A stretch of 64,000 bases of DNA from PALSA-505 sp963702235 (GTDB lineage: Bacteria; Actinomycetota; Actinomycetes; Streptosporangiales; Streptosporangiaceae): assembly GCA_963702235.1 (NCBI GenBank), contig CAVPBZ010000029.1, positions 1-64,000 on the forward strand. The letters are read 5' to 3'. The notes under the pieces were generated by a model that had not been told where the DNA came from, did not search any database, and saw only the letters and a list, made by a program, of their open reading frames with translations. The position numbers and the translations under genes were made by a program. Positions 24,205 to 33,259 of this stretch are shown piece after piece (position 1 is the first letter of the stretch; each line of letters begins with the position of its first letter).

Positions 24205-24681
24205 CTAGTTCTGCTTGCGAATCCAGCGGGCGCGACCAGCAAACGACGGGCGGCCGAACCACTGGCCGTACCAGGTGTGGGTCGCTGCCCGGTCCTCCCG
24301 GGCCATGTCGGGGTGCAGGACCGGGGGGCCGTCGGGGACCGGCAGCAGCGCCACCTGCGACTGCTCGAACGCGCACTTGACGTATCCGGGGGTGATCGCC
24401 GCAACCTGGTCAGCGTCAACGAAGCGCAGCCAGCCGCGTAGCTGGCCGACCCTGAGCATCTCGGCCCGCGCCAGCGCATCATCCTTCGGGTGGATCGCGG
24501 CCAGGCCAGTTCCGGTGTAGACCACGATGCCGTCAAAGAGGTCGAGTTCGGGGACCTCCAGCACGTGCTCGACCACGCCGAACTGCTCGCCCGAATGAGT
24601 GACCACCGGATGACCGACGCCGACCGCCCGGTAGGAGATGGTGGACAGCTCCTCCTCGGAGCCGGAAGCGTCACCGGACAT
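24205..24681 (-). CDS. PRC-barrel-like cytosolic protein
   Basis: 158 residues. Beta-rich start (VVTHSGEQFGVVEHVLEVPE, LDLFDGIVVYTGTG) is the pattern of PRC-barrel/DUF2171-type proteins, followed by RGWLRFVDADQVAAITPGYV. No signal peptide. The ATG at 24681 follows GGGAGGAACC, a clear ribosome site; the longer frame from 24711 lacks one. Such proteins bind RNA or small ligands or act in stress responses; the role here is unknown. Short upstream distance to the divergent 24858 gene. Confidence 0.65.
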   Translation of the reverse strand: MSGDASGSEEELSTISYRAVGVGHPVVTHSGEQFGVVEHVLEVPELDLFDGIVVYTGTGLAAIHPKDDALARAEMLRVGQLRGWLRFVDADQVAAITPGYVKCAFEQSQVALLPVPDGPPVLHPDMAREDRAATHTWYGQWFGRPSFAGRARWIRKQN

Positions 24682-24857
24682 GGTTCCTCCCATCGCCACC
24701 TGCCCGTGCATTATTCCATCCGGGCGGCCAGCTGGCCGCTGCGGCGGCTGGACGGTGCCGGCCAGGCGATTTCGCTGCTCGGGGCAGCTGAGCTTGCCCG
24801 CCCGCCATTGCGTGAGTATTCCCGGTATTTCCGCCCGGTAATATCATAAGAAGTCTC

Positions 24858-25589
24858 ATGGGACCGGAACACACACCCGACACTCCGGAGCTGTCCGGCG
24901 AGGCCGGGGACCAACTGGACGGCACGACTGCCGCGCCCGGAGGCGACCTGCCGGATTCGCGTCGGCCGGAACCAGCCTGTGACCCGGGGGACGCGAAGGG
25001 ACCTGTCGTGGCCAGCTACGAGGAGCGGTACCGGCTGACCGGCCGTGCTGCCCTCGGCCTGGCCGCCAGCCTGCTGCTGATCGGCCTGGGCTTCCTCTGG
25101 CACTCCCCCATGATCTTCCTCCCGATCGGGCTCATCCTTGCGGCCTTCATCGCGCAGGGTGCCGGTGTCATCGACCTGGCCCGGCGCACCGTCGCATTCC
25201 GTGCCGATCACGAGGGCATCATGCTGGGGGCCGTGCCGGACAAGCTGACGGTGCGCCGCGGCTCAGCGCTGTTCATCCCGTGGGCGGATGTCGAGGGCAT
25301 CGTCGTCTACCCGGCCTACTCGCGCGGGCCGGGCGCGAGTGGCGCCGCGGAGCAGTGCGTCGGGATCCAGCGCCGGGCCGCGGCCGGGCCGCTGTTGTGG
25401 GGTAACGAGCAGGCACCCGGGTGTCCGGTGCCTGGCGTCGCAACCTGGGCTACCCGCAGGATCACCGGCTGGCGGCTTGATCGCGACCGCCTGGCCGCCG
25501 TCGCCGCGGCGGCAGCGCCGGGCACTGCCGTCCTCGGCGCCGGCTCCGGCGCGGCGGGACCGGGCCAGCAGGCCAGCGCCCCGGAGTAG
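24858..25589 (+). CDS. Membrane protein with PH-like domain
   Basis: 243 residues. An acidic/proline-rich N-terminal tail of about 50 residues, two transmembrane helices (AALGLAASLLLIGLGFLWHS and MIFLPIGLILAAFIAQGAGV), then VIDLARRTVAFRADHEGIML, FIPWADVEGIVVY, which is the strand pattern of bacterial PH-like (DUF/YdbT-type) domains on membrane proteins. Alanine/glycine-rich C-terminus. Function unknown. Starts: ATG 24858, no strong ribosome site. Confidence 0.65.
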   Translation: MGPEHTPDTPELSGEAGDQLDGTTAAPGGDLPDSRRPEPACDPGDAKGPVVASYEERYRLTGRAALGLAASLLLIGLGFLWHSPMIFLPIGLILAAFIAQGAGVIDLARRTVAFRADHEGIMLGAVPDKLTVRRGSALFIPWADVEGIVVYPAYSRGPGASGAAEQCVGIQRRAAAGPLLWGNEQAPGCPVPGVATWATRRITGWRLDRDRLAAVAAAAAPGTAVLGAGSGAAGPGQQASAPE

Positions 25590-25793
25590 GACCGTCAGAG
25601 CACGTTGCGGACCTCGCGGCCGGGCATGCCGAGCTCGCGGGACCGGGGGATCACCTGGGCGGCGGGCACCTGCGCCAGCGCGCCGGTAGCGGTAGCCGGT
25701 GCACCGGTCGATCTCGGCGGTCTCAGCGGCGTCTTGACTCTCCCCCGAGGGAGCCCGGAGGGTGGTGCCAGCACCTACCGAGGAGGACATGCC

Positions 25794-26162
25794 ATGAGCA
25801 GCACCCTGCCAGCTCCGGTCCAGGGCTACATCGCCGCGAGCAACGCCTTCGACGGCGACGCGCTGATCGACTGGTTCGCCGGCGACGCCCTGGTCAACGA
25901 CCGCCGCGAGTTCTGGGGTAGAGACGCGATCCGGGCCTGGCTCGACCGCGAGATCATCGGCGACAAGGTGACAACGGACCCCGCCGCCACCGCCGAGCAC
26001 TACGGCGAGGTGATCGTCCACGCCGTGACGGACGGCGAGTACGACAAGACCGGGCTGCCCGACCCGCTCGTCCTCACCTATTTTTTCACCATCCGCGACG
26101 ACCGCATCGTGCGGATGATCATCGTCCGTAACGAGCCGACGCCGGCGTGGGGGCGGCACTGA
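25794..26162 (+). CDS. NTF2-like (SnoaL-type) protein
   Basis: 122 residues: VQGYIAASNAFDGDALIDWF, DALVNDRREFWGRDAIRAWL, TDPAATAEHYGEVIVHAVTD, LTYFFTIRDDRIVRMIIVRN. This is the cone-shaped NTF2/SnoaL fold pattern (helix, FWGRDAIxAWL, then beta sheet). The ATG at 25794 follows AGGAGGAC. Members range from polyketide cyclases and steroid isomerases to binding proteins; the catalytic residue set is not clear here. Single gene. Confidence 0.83.
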   Translation: MSSTLPAPVQGYIAASNAFDGDALIDWFAGDALVNDRREFWGRDAIRAWLDREIIGDKVTTDPAATAEHYGEVIVHAVTDGEYDKTGLPDPLVLTYFFTIRDDRIVRMIIVRNEPTPAWGRH

Positions 26163-26330
26163 GGGACATGCCGGGCAGGCGGTACGCGGTGTTGCTCCGA
26201 TGCCGCTGACGGCGTTCCGGCGGAGCGTTCCGGCGGCGGCCGGGCCGGCGTTACCGGCACAGGGTCCGGGCGGCAGCCGTTCGGGCAAATCCTCTTTAAC
26301 AGCCGAAGGCTGTCAGCCAGCCGCCCGCGG

Positions 26331-28708
26331 TTATCCCTTGGCGGTCATCTCGGCGAGCGTCCGCGTGCAGCACTGCCCGGGGATCTCCTGGGCGCCGACG
26401 GCCCACACGATCCCGGCGGCCGGGCTGGCCACGCTGGACAGGGTGTTGTCGGGTATGTTGCCCAGCTGGCCGGGATCGAGCGCAGGCATGATCGCCCAGC
26501 TGGTGCCGTTGAAGTGCTCGGTGAGGGCGAGCTGGCCGCCGTCGGTCTGGCCGGTGACGCCGACAGCCCACACATCGGTGGCCGACAGCGCGTGGGTGGC
26601 GCGCAGGGTGCTGCCCTCGGTGCCGGCGTTGGGCAGCTTCACCAGATGCCACGCTGAGCCGGTCCAGTGCAGCACGTAGGGCAGCGAGAAGAGATTGCCG
26701 TTGACGTTGCCCTCGTAGCCGCTGGCCCATACGTCGTTGGTCGCGGTGGCGGTCACGCCGGTGAGGAAGTTCAGCGAGTTCTTGCTGGTCAGGAACGGGG
26801 TGTTCACCAGCTTCCAGGACGTGCCGTCCCAGTGGGCCGACAGGGTCGCGTTTCCCCCGGTGTCGCCGACGACCCAGACGTCGTTGGGTGCGATCGCGGT
26901 GACGGCCTGGCCGAACTGCGCGCCGCCCTCTACCGGCGGGGCGACGAACGACCAGGCGGTGCCGTTCCAGTGCTCGAAGAGGAGCGCTACGAAGGTCTGG
27001 GCGGTGTTCTCGAACCAGCCGACCGCCCACAGGTCGCTGGCACCGGTGCCGCTGATCGCCTCGAGCGCGTTGCTCGCGCCGGGATCGGGGCTGGGGACGG
27101 CTGTCCAGCGGGTGCCGTTCCAGTGCTCGATCAGGGTCCGCTCGGCCGTATTCGGCCCGGTTGTCCCGACAGCCCAGGCGTTGCCGGGGCTCAGGTCGTC
27201 CACGGCGTTGAGCGTGCCCGTGGTCGCGCCCGCGGGCAGCGGCACCGGCGTCTTCGCCCACGAGGTGCCATTCCAGCGTTCGGCCAGCGGGAGCTGCGCT
27301 CCAAGCGTCCCGCCGGCGCCTACCGCCCAGGCCTGGCTGGCGCTGGCGGCGGACACGCTGCCGAGACTCTCGTCCCTGATCACCCCGACCGGCGGGGTCG
27401 GGGTGCCGGTGACCTGCCAGATGCTCGGCGCCGGCGCCGGCGCGGCCGGCCCGGCCGCGGCTATCAGCGCGGCGCTGCTCACGCCGCCGGCGGAGACTGC
27501 GCGCACGCTCACTCCGGTGAGGCCGCTGACCGCGGTGGGCGTGATCAGCGTGCTGGTGGTCCCGTTGCCGAGCTGCCCGAACGCCCCGTCACCCCAGCCA
27601 TCCACGGTCCCGTTGGCCAGCAGCGCGAGGTTGAACATCGCGCCGGCCGAGATAGCCGCGGTCTGGCCGAGCCCGGGCACCCGGAGCGGAACGTTGCTGC
27701 TCCCGACGCCGCCCGGGAAACCGTTGGGCCGGCCGAGCTGGTTGAAGCCGTTGTCACCCCACGCCATCACGGTCCCGTTGGACAGCAGCGCGACACTGTG
27801 CGAATTGCCGGCCGAGACGGCCACCGCCCCGGTGAGGCTCTGCACCGCCACCGGCACGTCACTGCTTCCCGGCGGGCCGCCGTTGCCGAGCTGGCCGCCG
27901 TCGTTCGCGCCCCAGGCCATGGCGGTGCCGTCGGTCTTGAGCGCGAGCACGTGCCGCCCGCCCGCGGCGACCGCGCTCACCCCGGTCAGCCCCTTGACCG
28001 CCACCGGCACGTGACTGTCCGCGAACTTGCCGTCGCCGAGCTGCCCGTTGCCGCCGTCGCCCCACGACATCACGCGGCCACTGGTCAGTACCGCCACGCT
28101 GTATTCGTCGCCCGCCGACACCGACTTCACGCCGGTCAGGCCGGGGACGGCGACCGGCACGTCGCTGCTGGTGGTGGTGCTATTGCCCAGCTCGCCGTGG
28201 CTGTTGTCACCCCACGCCAGCACGGTCCCGTTGGTCAGCAGGGCCAGGCTGTGCTCGCCGCCCGCGGAAACCTGCGTCACGCCGGACAGGCCCTTGACCG
28301 TGACCGGGTTCTCGGCGCTGGCGTTGGCGCTGGCCGCGCCGTTGCCCAGCTGGCCGGACGTGTCATCCCCCCAGGCCAGGACCGTGCCGTTGGTGCGCAG
28401 CGCCAGTACGTGGCGGCCGCCCACGGAGATGGCGCTGATGCCGCCCGAGCCGCCGACTCCGGCCGGGTCGTGCTGGCCGTCAGCGTTCCGGTGCCGAGCT
28501 CGCCGGCGCTGTTGTCGCCCCAGGCGAGCGCGCTGGTCGTGGCGGGCGCGCTGGTCGTGGCGAGCGCGCTGGTCGCGGCGGGCGCGTTCGGCGCCGCGGG
28601 TGTCGTTAACGCATCGGCGGCCGCCGGCAGCCCGGCGATGCCGGTACCCGCGGCCAGCGCAGCGGCGACGGGGACAGCGAGGCTTCTGACGATCCTGGCC
28701 ACGCGCAT
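26331..28708 (-). pseudogene. Secreted RCC1-repeat / propeller protein, frameshifted near its N-terminus
   Basis: ATG 28708 (GGGAGG upstream) gives a signal peptide (MRVARIVRSLAVPVAAALAA) and the first repeat ALAWGDNSAGELGTGTLTAS. One base is missing near 28462, and the frame resumes as SAISVGGRHVLALRTNGTVL from a codon at 28424 onward. About six further RCC1-like units follow, with repeated VLAWGDN and NGTVxAWG motifs. After about residue 330 a second beta-propeller begins, with repeats of HWNGTSW and DVWAVG, to the end (QEIPGQCCTRTLAEMTAKG). Total about 790 residues, exported. Probably a carbohydrate- or protein-binding cell-surface protein. Frameshift could be real or a sequence error. Confidence 0.78.
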
Positions 28709-28905
28709 GCTGCCCTCCCGCGATGTGACAGCGGCCACCTCATACAGACACGTGCGGAGCACCGCATGCGTTCACCCCGCGGCTCAATCCGCACGCCCGC
28801 AGGGTCCCAAGGACGGGATGGACCGCCGGACCACCGTCGGTACCGGGCCCTACCATCGGGCCGCATGAACCCCCGACTCCCCGGTTTCACCGGATCCGGG
28901 ACGCC

Positions 28906-29646
28906 GTGATGTGGGACCGGCTCCGGATGGCGGCCAGGCCCGCGCGCTGGCTGCGGGTACCGCTGCCCGCCGGGCCCGGCTGCTGCGCGGTCTGCCGCGG
29001 TCCCGCCGGGCCAGGCTTCCTGCGCTGCTTCCAGTGCTCGCTGCACCAGCAGGGCGCGGCCGGAATGCTCGCGGACATCGTGGTGCCGGTCTCCTACTCG
29101 GTCGCGGGCACCGAATACGCGCGGCTGCTGTGGCTGTACAAGTCCGATGTCCCGCAGCAGGACGCGGCCGGCCGGCTGCTCCGTGCGCTGCTGCTCGTCT
29201 TCCTGCACGATCACGGTCCCTGCGTCTGGGCGCGGGCCGGCATCGCGGCGCCCTCGCACGTCGCTGTGGTGCCGAGCGGGCGCGGGCGCCCCGGTGCCCA
29301 CCCGCTGCGGGCGCTGGTCGAGCCGTACCTGGCGCTGCCCTGGGCCGACCTGGTCATCGACCCGGCCGAGCCGGTGCAGGCCCGGGATCTGCGTCCCGGC
29401 CGGTTCCGGGCACCCGGGCGGCTGGCCGGCGCGACGGTCCTGCTCCTCGATGACACGTGGACGTCGGGTGCCAGCGCCCAGTCGGCGGCCGTCGCGCTCA
29501 AGCTGGGGGGCGCCAGGCGGGTGGCCGTGGTGACGCTCGGACGGCACCTGAATCCGCGCGACCGCACCGCGCATTCACTCGCCGCGAGGCTCGCCGGACG
29601 TTTCTTCCGGCCGGATCTGTGTGCGGTGCACGGCGTGGCGGCCTGA
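28906..29646 (+). CDS. ComF-like phosphoribosyltransferase-domain protein
   Basis: 246 residues. N-terminal zinc-ribbon-like Cys pairs (CCAVCRG and CFQCSLHQ), then a PRTase core ending with the PRPP-binding loop VLLLDDTWTSGASAQSAAV (about 185-203) and ARRVAVVTLGRHL. The order (Cys cluster then type I PRTase) is that of ComF/amidophosphoribosyltransferase-related proteins. ComF acts in DNA uptake in competent bacteria, but in actinobacteria its role is unknown. Starts GTG 28906 or ATG 28909; no ribosome site. It is divergent from the RCC1 gene. Confidence 0.78.
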   Translation: MMWDRLRMAARPARWLRVPLPAGPGCCAVCRGPAGPGFLRCFQCSLHQQGAAGMLADIVVPVSYSVAGTEYARLLWLYKSDVPQQDAAGRLLRALLLVFLHDHGPCVWARAGIAAPSHVAVVPSGRGRPGAHPLRALVEPYLALPWADLVIDPAEPVQARDLRPGRFRAPGRLAGATVLLLDDTWTSGASAQSAAVALKLGGARRVAVVTLGRHLNPRDRTAHSLAARLAGRFFRPDLCAVHGVAA

Positions 29647-29665
29647 TTCCCGGGATGATTCAGCG

Positions 29666-29717
29666 GCCCCGGACTGCGGCCCCGGACTGATGCCCCGGAC
29701 TGATGCCCCGGACTGAT
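29666..29717 (+). repeat. Four tandem 13-base repeats
   Basis: Units GCCCCGGACTGAT at 29679-29691, 29692-29704 and 29705-29717, preceded by a variant at 29666-29678, just after the ComF-like gene. Likely slippage-generated. Confidence 0.75.
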
Positions 29718-29924
29718 GCCCGTACGGCGGCCGCCGGGACGTATTTGCGCTAGTTCAGGCGTACGCAATTGCACCGCCCTGATCTGGCCGAAGTCTGTCA
29801 CGCACCGGCACAAAACCGGTTAAATCGGGTAAGCAAAAGGAATACAGCGGGCATTTCACGGAAATCTTGTATCATGCGCAATTAGCGGGGCGTCACGGGC
29901 GCGTTTGGTGGAATCGGTAGAGGA
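29718..29924. promoter_or_regulatory. AT-richer upstream region of the sigma-like membrane protein
   Basis: This roughly 200-base stretch is unusually AT-rich for the window and contains TATCAT near 29871 and AAAACCGGTTAAATCGG near 29815, plausible promoter elements. A part at 29900-29925 resembles the start of a tRNA-Leu by chance. No experimental or comparative support. Confidence 0.35.
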
Positions 29925-31628
29925 ATGCATGGGAATAGCTCTACGTTTCTCGCCATGAAAGCCCCCCTGATCGTTGATGCGCTACGCGCGCGTGATCCGG
30001 GCGCGCCGGCCGCGCTCTATGACACCCACGGGGAAAGCCTGTTTCGGTACTGCTGGTTTGTCCTCCGCAACCGGGATGCTGCACAGGTGGCGCTGCGTGA
30101 CGCGCTCGTGGTCGCCGAGGCGCACGTCGGCCAGCTGCACTCTCCCGACATGCTGCGTCCCTGGCTGTACGCGCTCGCCCGGGCCGAGTGCCAGCGGCGG
30201 CAGCAGTCCCGCGGCGCGGCGCACGACACCGTGATCGCCCGGCCCGACCAGCCCGACGCCGACCGCCGGCTGATCGCCTGGCACGCGGTGATGAGCCTGA
30301 GCCCGGTCGAGCGCGAGGCACTTGAGCTGACGATCAGGCACGGCATGGACACCGCGCTGGCCGCGCTCGTGCTGGGCATCCCGGCCGGTGAGCTGGAGGG
30401 GATCCTCGAGCGGGCCCGGATACACCTGGAGCAGGCCCTGGCCGGTGAGATCCTGGCCCGGCACGGGGTGCACGGCTGCGCCGAGCGCGCCGAGGCGCTG
30501 CGGGGCTGGGCCGGGGAGCTGACCGTCCCGCTGCGCGAGCGCCTGGTGCAGCACGCCACGTCGTGCGAGGTCTGCGGGCGCTACCTGCCGCGCAACGTCT
30601 CGGCCACCAAGGTCTTCAGCCTGCTGCCGGTGCCGGTACCGCCGCAGGCCATGCGGCTGCGCGTGATGACCTGCTTCTCCGATCCCGAGCTTGTCGGCTA
30701 CCGGATGTTCGTCGCGGCCAGGGTCGTCGATTTCAACCAGTTCGGGTTCCCGGACGACGAGGCGGCGGCACCCGCGCCGCCGCAGCGGCGACCGAGTGCC
30801 CGGTCGCTGTGGGCCGGGCCCGCGGCGGCAGCCGTGGCGGTGGCCGTCGGCGTCGCGGCAGTCCTGGCCATCACCCGGCTCGGCGGCTTCAGCACCGCCG
30901 TGCAGGGCGTGTCGTCCGCGACCGGCAGCCGGACGGTGCAGGTCACGCCCACCGTGACCGGGCAGCCCGGCGCCACCAGCCCGGCCAGCCCGCGCGGCCG
31001 CCAGGCCGGCCCGGCCGGGACCCCGGGCGTGGCCGGCCTGACCACCACCCAGGGGGCGGGGCAGCCCACCCGGCTGTACCTGCGCGGCAGGACGGTCCCG
31101 TACCGGGGCCCGGTTCCCCGCCGCTCGGAGCCGGGAACCGGTGACCCGGCCCCCGGTCAGCTGCAGGTCTCGCCCGGCAGTCTGGTCCTGGGCACGGGCT
31201 CGACCGGCCAGCTCCGGCTCACCGCCAGCGGCGGCCCGGTCACCTGGTCGGCGGTCACGTCAACGTCCGACATCGTGCTGAGCAGCAGCGGCGGGACCAT
31301 CGCGGCCGGCCAGCAGGTGACCGTGACCGTCAGCGTCACCCGCGCGCAGAGCGCTTCCGGGCAGGGCACGATCACGATCGGGCCCGGCGGCGGGACGGTC
31401 ACGGTCAGCTGGTCGGACCCGGCGACCTCGCCGCCACCGCCCACCGGCTCGCCGTCGCCGACCGTGATTCCCTCGTCCCCCTCGCCGCCGCCGTCCCCGG
31501 CACCGACGCCGACGGCCACGGCGACGCAGCTGCCCACGCCCGCTCCGACGCCGACTCCCAGCCCGACCGCGACCGCCACGCCGACCGCGACATCCTCCGG
31601 CAACGTGTCGGCACCGTCCGGGCCCTGA
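29925..31628 (+). CDS. Single-chain sigma-like / zinc-finger / transmembrane / extracellular-domain protein
   Basis: 567 residues. Region-2-like sigma segment (LYDTHGESLFRYCWFVLRNR, ARAECQRRQQSRG), then a region-4-like segment (AVMSLSPVEREALELTIRHG, LVLGIPAGELEGILERARIH). A zinc-finger anti-sigma-like motif HATSCEVCGRY (about 207-217) follows, then one transmembrane helix (AAAVAVAVGVAAVLAITRLG, about 293-312). Outside is a BACON/Ig-like beta domain (LQVSPGSLVLGTGSTGQLRL, VTWSAVTSTSDIVLSSSGGT) and a Pro/Thr-rich tail. Sigma and anti-sigma parts are fused to a membrane sensor. The sigma core is diverged, so DNA binding is uncertain. Start ATG 29925 or 29955; both have weak ribosome sites. Confidence 0.72.
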   Translation: MHGNSSTFLAMKAPLIVDALRARDPGAPAALYDTHGESLFRYCWFVLRNRDAAQVALRDALVVAEAHVGQLHSPDMLRPWLYALARAECQRRQQSRGAAHDTVIARPDQPDADRRLIAWHAVMSLSPVEREALELTIRHGMDTALAALVLGIPAGELEGILERARIHLEQALAGEILARHGVHGCAERAEALRGWAGELTVPLRERLVQHATSCEVCGRYLPRNVSATKVFSLLPVPVPPQAMRLRVMTCFSDPELVGYRMFVAARVVDFNQFGFPDDEAAAPAPPQRRPSARSLWAGPAAAAVAVAVGVAAVLAITRLGGFSTAVQGVSSATGSRTVQVTPTVTGQPGATSPASPRGRQAGPAGTPGVAGLTTTQGAGQPTRLYLRGRTVPYRGPVPRRSEPGTGDPAPGQLQVSPGSLVLGTGSTGQLRLTASGGPVTWSAVTSTSDIVLSSSGGTIAAGQQVTVTVSVTRAQSASGQGTITIGPGGGTVTVSWSDPATSPPPPTGSPSPTVIPSSPSPPPSPAPTPTATATQLPTPAPTPTPSPTATATPTATSSGNVSAPSGP

Positions 31629-31660
31629 GCCGGGCCGGGCAGCCGGTCCCGGCTCGCCGG

Positions 31661-32344
31661 CTACCAGCGGTCGATCACCGCGATGAGATCGGCGAGCCGC
31701 TCGATGACCGCGTCCGGCGCCGCGTCGGCGAAGGCCGGCACGTCGCTGTGCGGGATGTGCACGGTGCGCAGCCCGGCTTCGTGCGCGCCGTGCACATCGT
31801 CGAACGGCCGGTCGCCCACGTAGACGCAGTCCTGCGGGCGGGTCACGCCGACGGCCGCCATCGCCGCCCGGAACGCCTCGGGGTGCGGCTTCGTCCACGG
31901 AATCTCGCTGCTGTACACCGCGCCGTCGATCAGGTCGAGCAGCCCGTCCCGGCTGAAGATCCGCTCGTGCCGGGCGCGCGGCCACATGGTGTTCGACAGG
32001 ACGCCGATCCTGATCCCGCGGCGGCGCAGCTCGCGCAGCACCTCGACCGCGTCCGGATCGGCGATCGTGTGCTCCTCCCACGCCAGGAAATACCCGTCCA
32101 GCAATGCTGGCGACGGCTCCACCCCGGCCCGCGCGAAGACCTCCTCGAGGGTGGCGCTCCGTTGTTCCCGTTCCGAGATCTGCCAGAGATCATTTTCCGC
32201 CGAACGGAGCACGGCGACCGTATCGGCCAGCTGAGCCTGGTCACAGTGCGGCGCGCAGATAGCGCGCCACAGCTGGTCATGGTCGATCGTGTGCCAGGGC
32301 GTGAGGGTGCCGCCCCAGTCGAATATCACAGCCGCAACGGTCAC
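31661..32344 (-). CDS. HAD-superfamily hydrolase (class IA-like)
   Basis: 227 residues. Motif I is VIFDWGGTLTP: the first Asp (nucleophile) is present but the usual D+2 acid/base is Gly, so phosphatase activity may be reduced or altered. Motif II is IGVLSNT, motif III Lys is in WTKPHPEAF, and motif IV is YVGDRPFDDV. The helical cap lies between residues about 15 and 85. ATG or GTG at 32344 near the divergent nth gene. Substrate not predictable. Downstream of the sigma-like protein in opposite orientation. Confidence 0.83.
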   Translation of the reverse strand: MTVAAVIFDWGGTLTPWHTIDHDQLWRAICAPHCDQAQLADTVAVLRSAENDLWQISEREQRSATLEEVFARAGVEPSPALLDGYFLAWEEHTIADPDAVEVLRELRRRGIRIGVLSNTMWPRARHERIFSRDGLLDLIDGAVYSSEIPWTKPHPEAFRAAMAAVGVTRPQDCVYVGDRPFDDVHGAHEAGLRTVHIPHSDVPAFADAAPDAVIERLADLIAVIDRW

Positions 32345-32384
32345 GGCTGCTCATCGTACGGTGCTAGCTATTCAAAGTCGCGTC

Positions 32385-32478
32385 ATTCAAAATGGCTTGC
32401 CCTGGTGGCCATGGCCCTGACCTGGCCCGATCGCTCGCGCAGACCCTCCGGGCCTGCACTCGCGAATCGGTTTTGAAT
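32385..32478. repeat. ATTCAAAA / TTTTGAAT inverted pair in the HAD-nth divergent region
   Basis: ATTCAAAA (32385-32392) and TTTTGAAT (32471-32478) are inverted over 78 bases, and a further ATTCAAA lies near 32370. AT-rich boxes stand out in this GC-rich promoter region. Could be promoter elements or a regulator site; not proven. Confidence 0.4.
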
Positions 32479-32518
32479 AACGCTCGGGCCAGCCGCGCCG
32501 AGGACCTACCCTGGCGGC

Positions 32519-33259
32519 ATGGCGACGGATGTGGCCCGGGCGGCGCGGGCCAGGAAGCGGAAGCCGGAAACGCGGCTGGGGCTCGTGCGGCGGGCCCGGC
32601 AGATGAACCGGATCCTGGCGGAGACCTATCCGGAGGTTCATACCGAGCTCAACTTCACCAGCCCGTTCCAGCTGCTGGTCGCGACCGTGCTGTCCGCGCA
32701 GACCACCGACATCCGGGTGAACCTGACCACGCCGGCGCTGTTCGCGAAGTACCCCACTCCGGAGGACCTGGCCGCCGCCAACCCGGAGGACGTGGAGCAG
32801 ATCCTGCAGCCCACCGGGTTCTTCCGGGCCAAGACCAGGTCGGTGCTGGGGCTCTCGGCTGCCCTGGTGGACCGGTTCGGCGGCGAGGTACCCGGCCGGC
32901 TGAGCGACCTGGTGACGCTGCCTGGCGTCGGCAGGAAAACGGCGAACGTCGTGCTCGGTAACGCCTTCGGCGTGCCTGGCATCACCGTGGACACGCACTT
33001 CGGCCGGCTGGCCCGGCGGTTCGGCTGGACTACGTCGGTCGAGCCGGAGAAGGTCGAGGCCGAGGTCGGCGCGCTGTTCCCGCGGTCGGAGTGGACCAAC
33101 TTGTCACACCGGCTGATCTGGCACGGCCGCCGGGTGTGTCATGCCCGCAAGCCGGCGTGCGGGGCGTGCGAGCTGGCGAGGCTCTGCCCCTCGTTCGGCG
33201 AGGGTCCCACCGACGCCAAGACGGCAGCCAAGCTGGTCAAGCCGGGACCGTTCTCGTGA
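32519..33259 (+). CDS. nth: Endonuclease III (DNA glycosylase/AP lyase)
   Basis: 246 residues. Helix-hairpin-helix LPGVGRKTANVVLGNAFG with catalytic Lys (about 143) and the catalytic Asp in ITVDTHFGRLARRFG (about 160). C-terminal [4Fe-4S] ligands in CHARKPACGACELARLC (C-x6-C-x2-C-x5-C). Removes oxidised pyrimidines and cleaves AP sites in base-excision repair. The stop overlaps the NUDIX gene start (GTGA), forming an operon nth-NUDIX-marP. ATG 32519, length normal for actinobacterial Nth. Confidence 0.95.
   Translation: MATDVARAARARKRKPETRLGLVRRARQMNRILAETYPEVHTELNFTSPFQLLVATVLSAQTTDIRVNLTTPALFAKYPTPEDLAAANPEDVEQILQPTGFFRAKTRSVLGLSAALVDRFGGEVPGRLSDLVTLPGVGRKTANVVLGNAFGVPGITVDTHFGRLARRFGWTTSVEPEKVEAEVGALFPRSEWTNLSHRLIWHGRRVCHARKPACGACELARLCPSFGEGPTDAKTAAKLVKPGPFS

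Noticed and set aside
29903..29925. Segment resembling the 5' part of tRNA-Leu (GGTGGAATCGGTAGAG)
   Set aside because: No T-arm or 3' acceptor strand follows within a tRNA length, and a protein start overlaps it.
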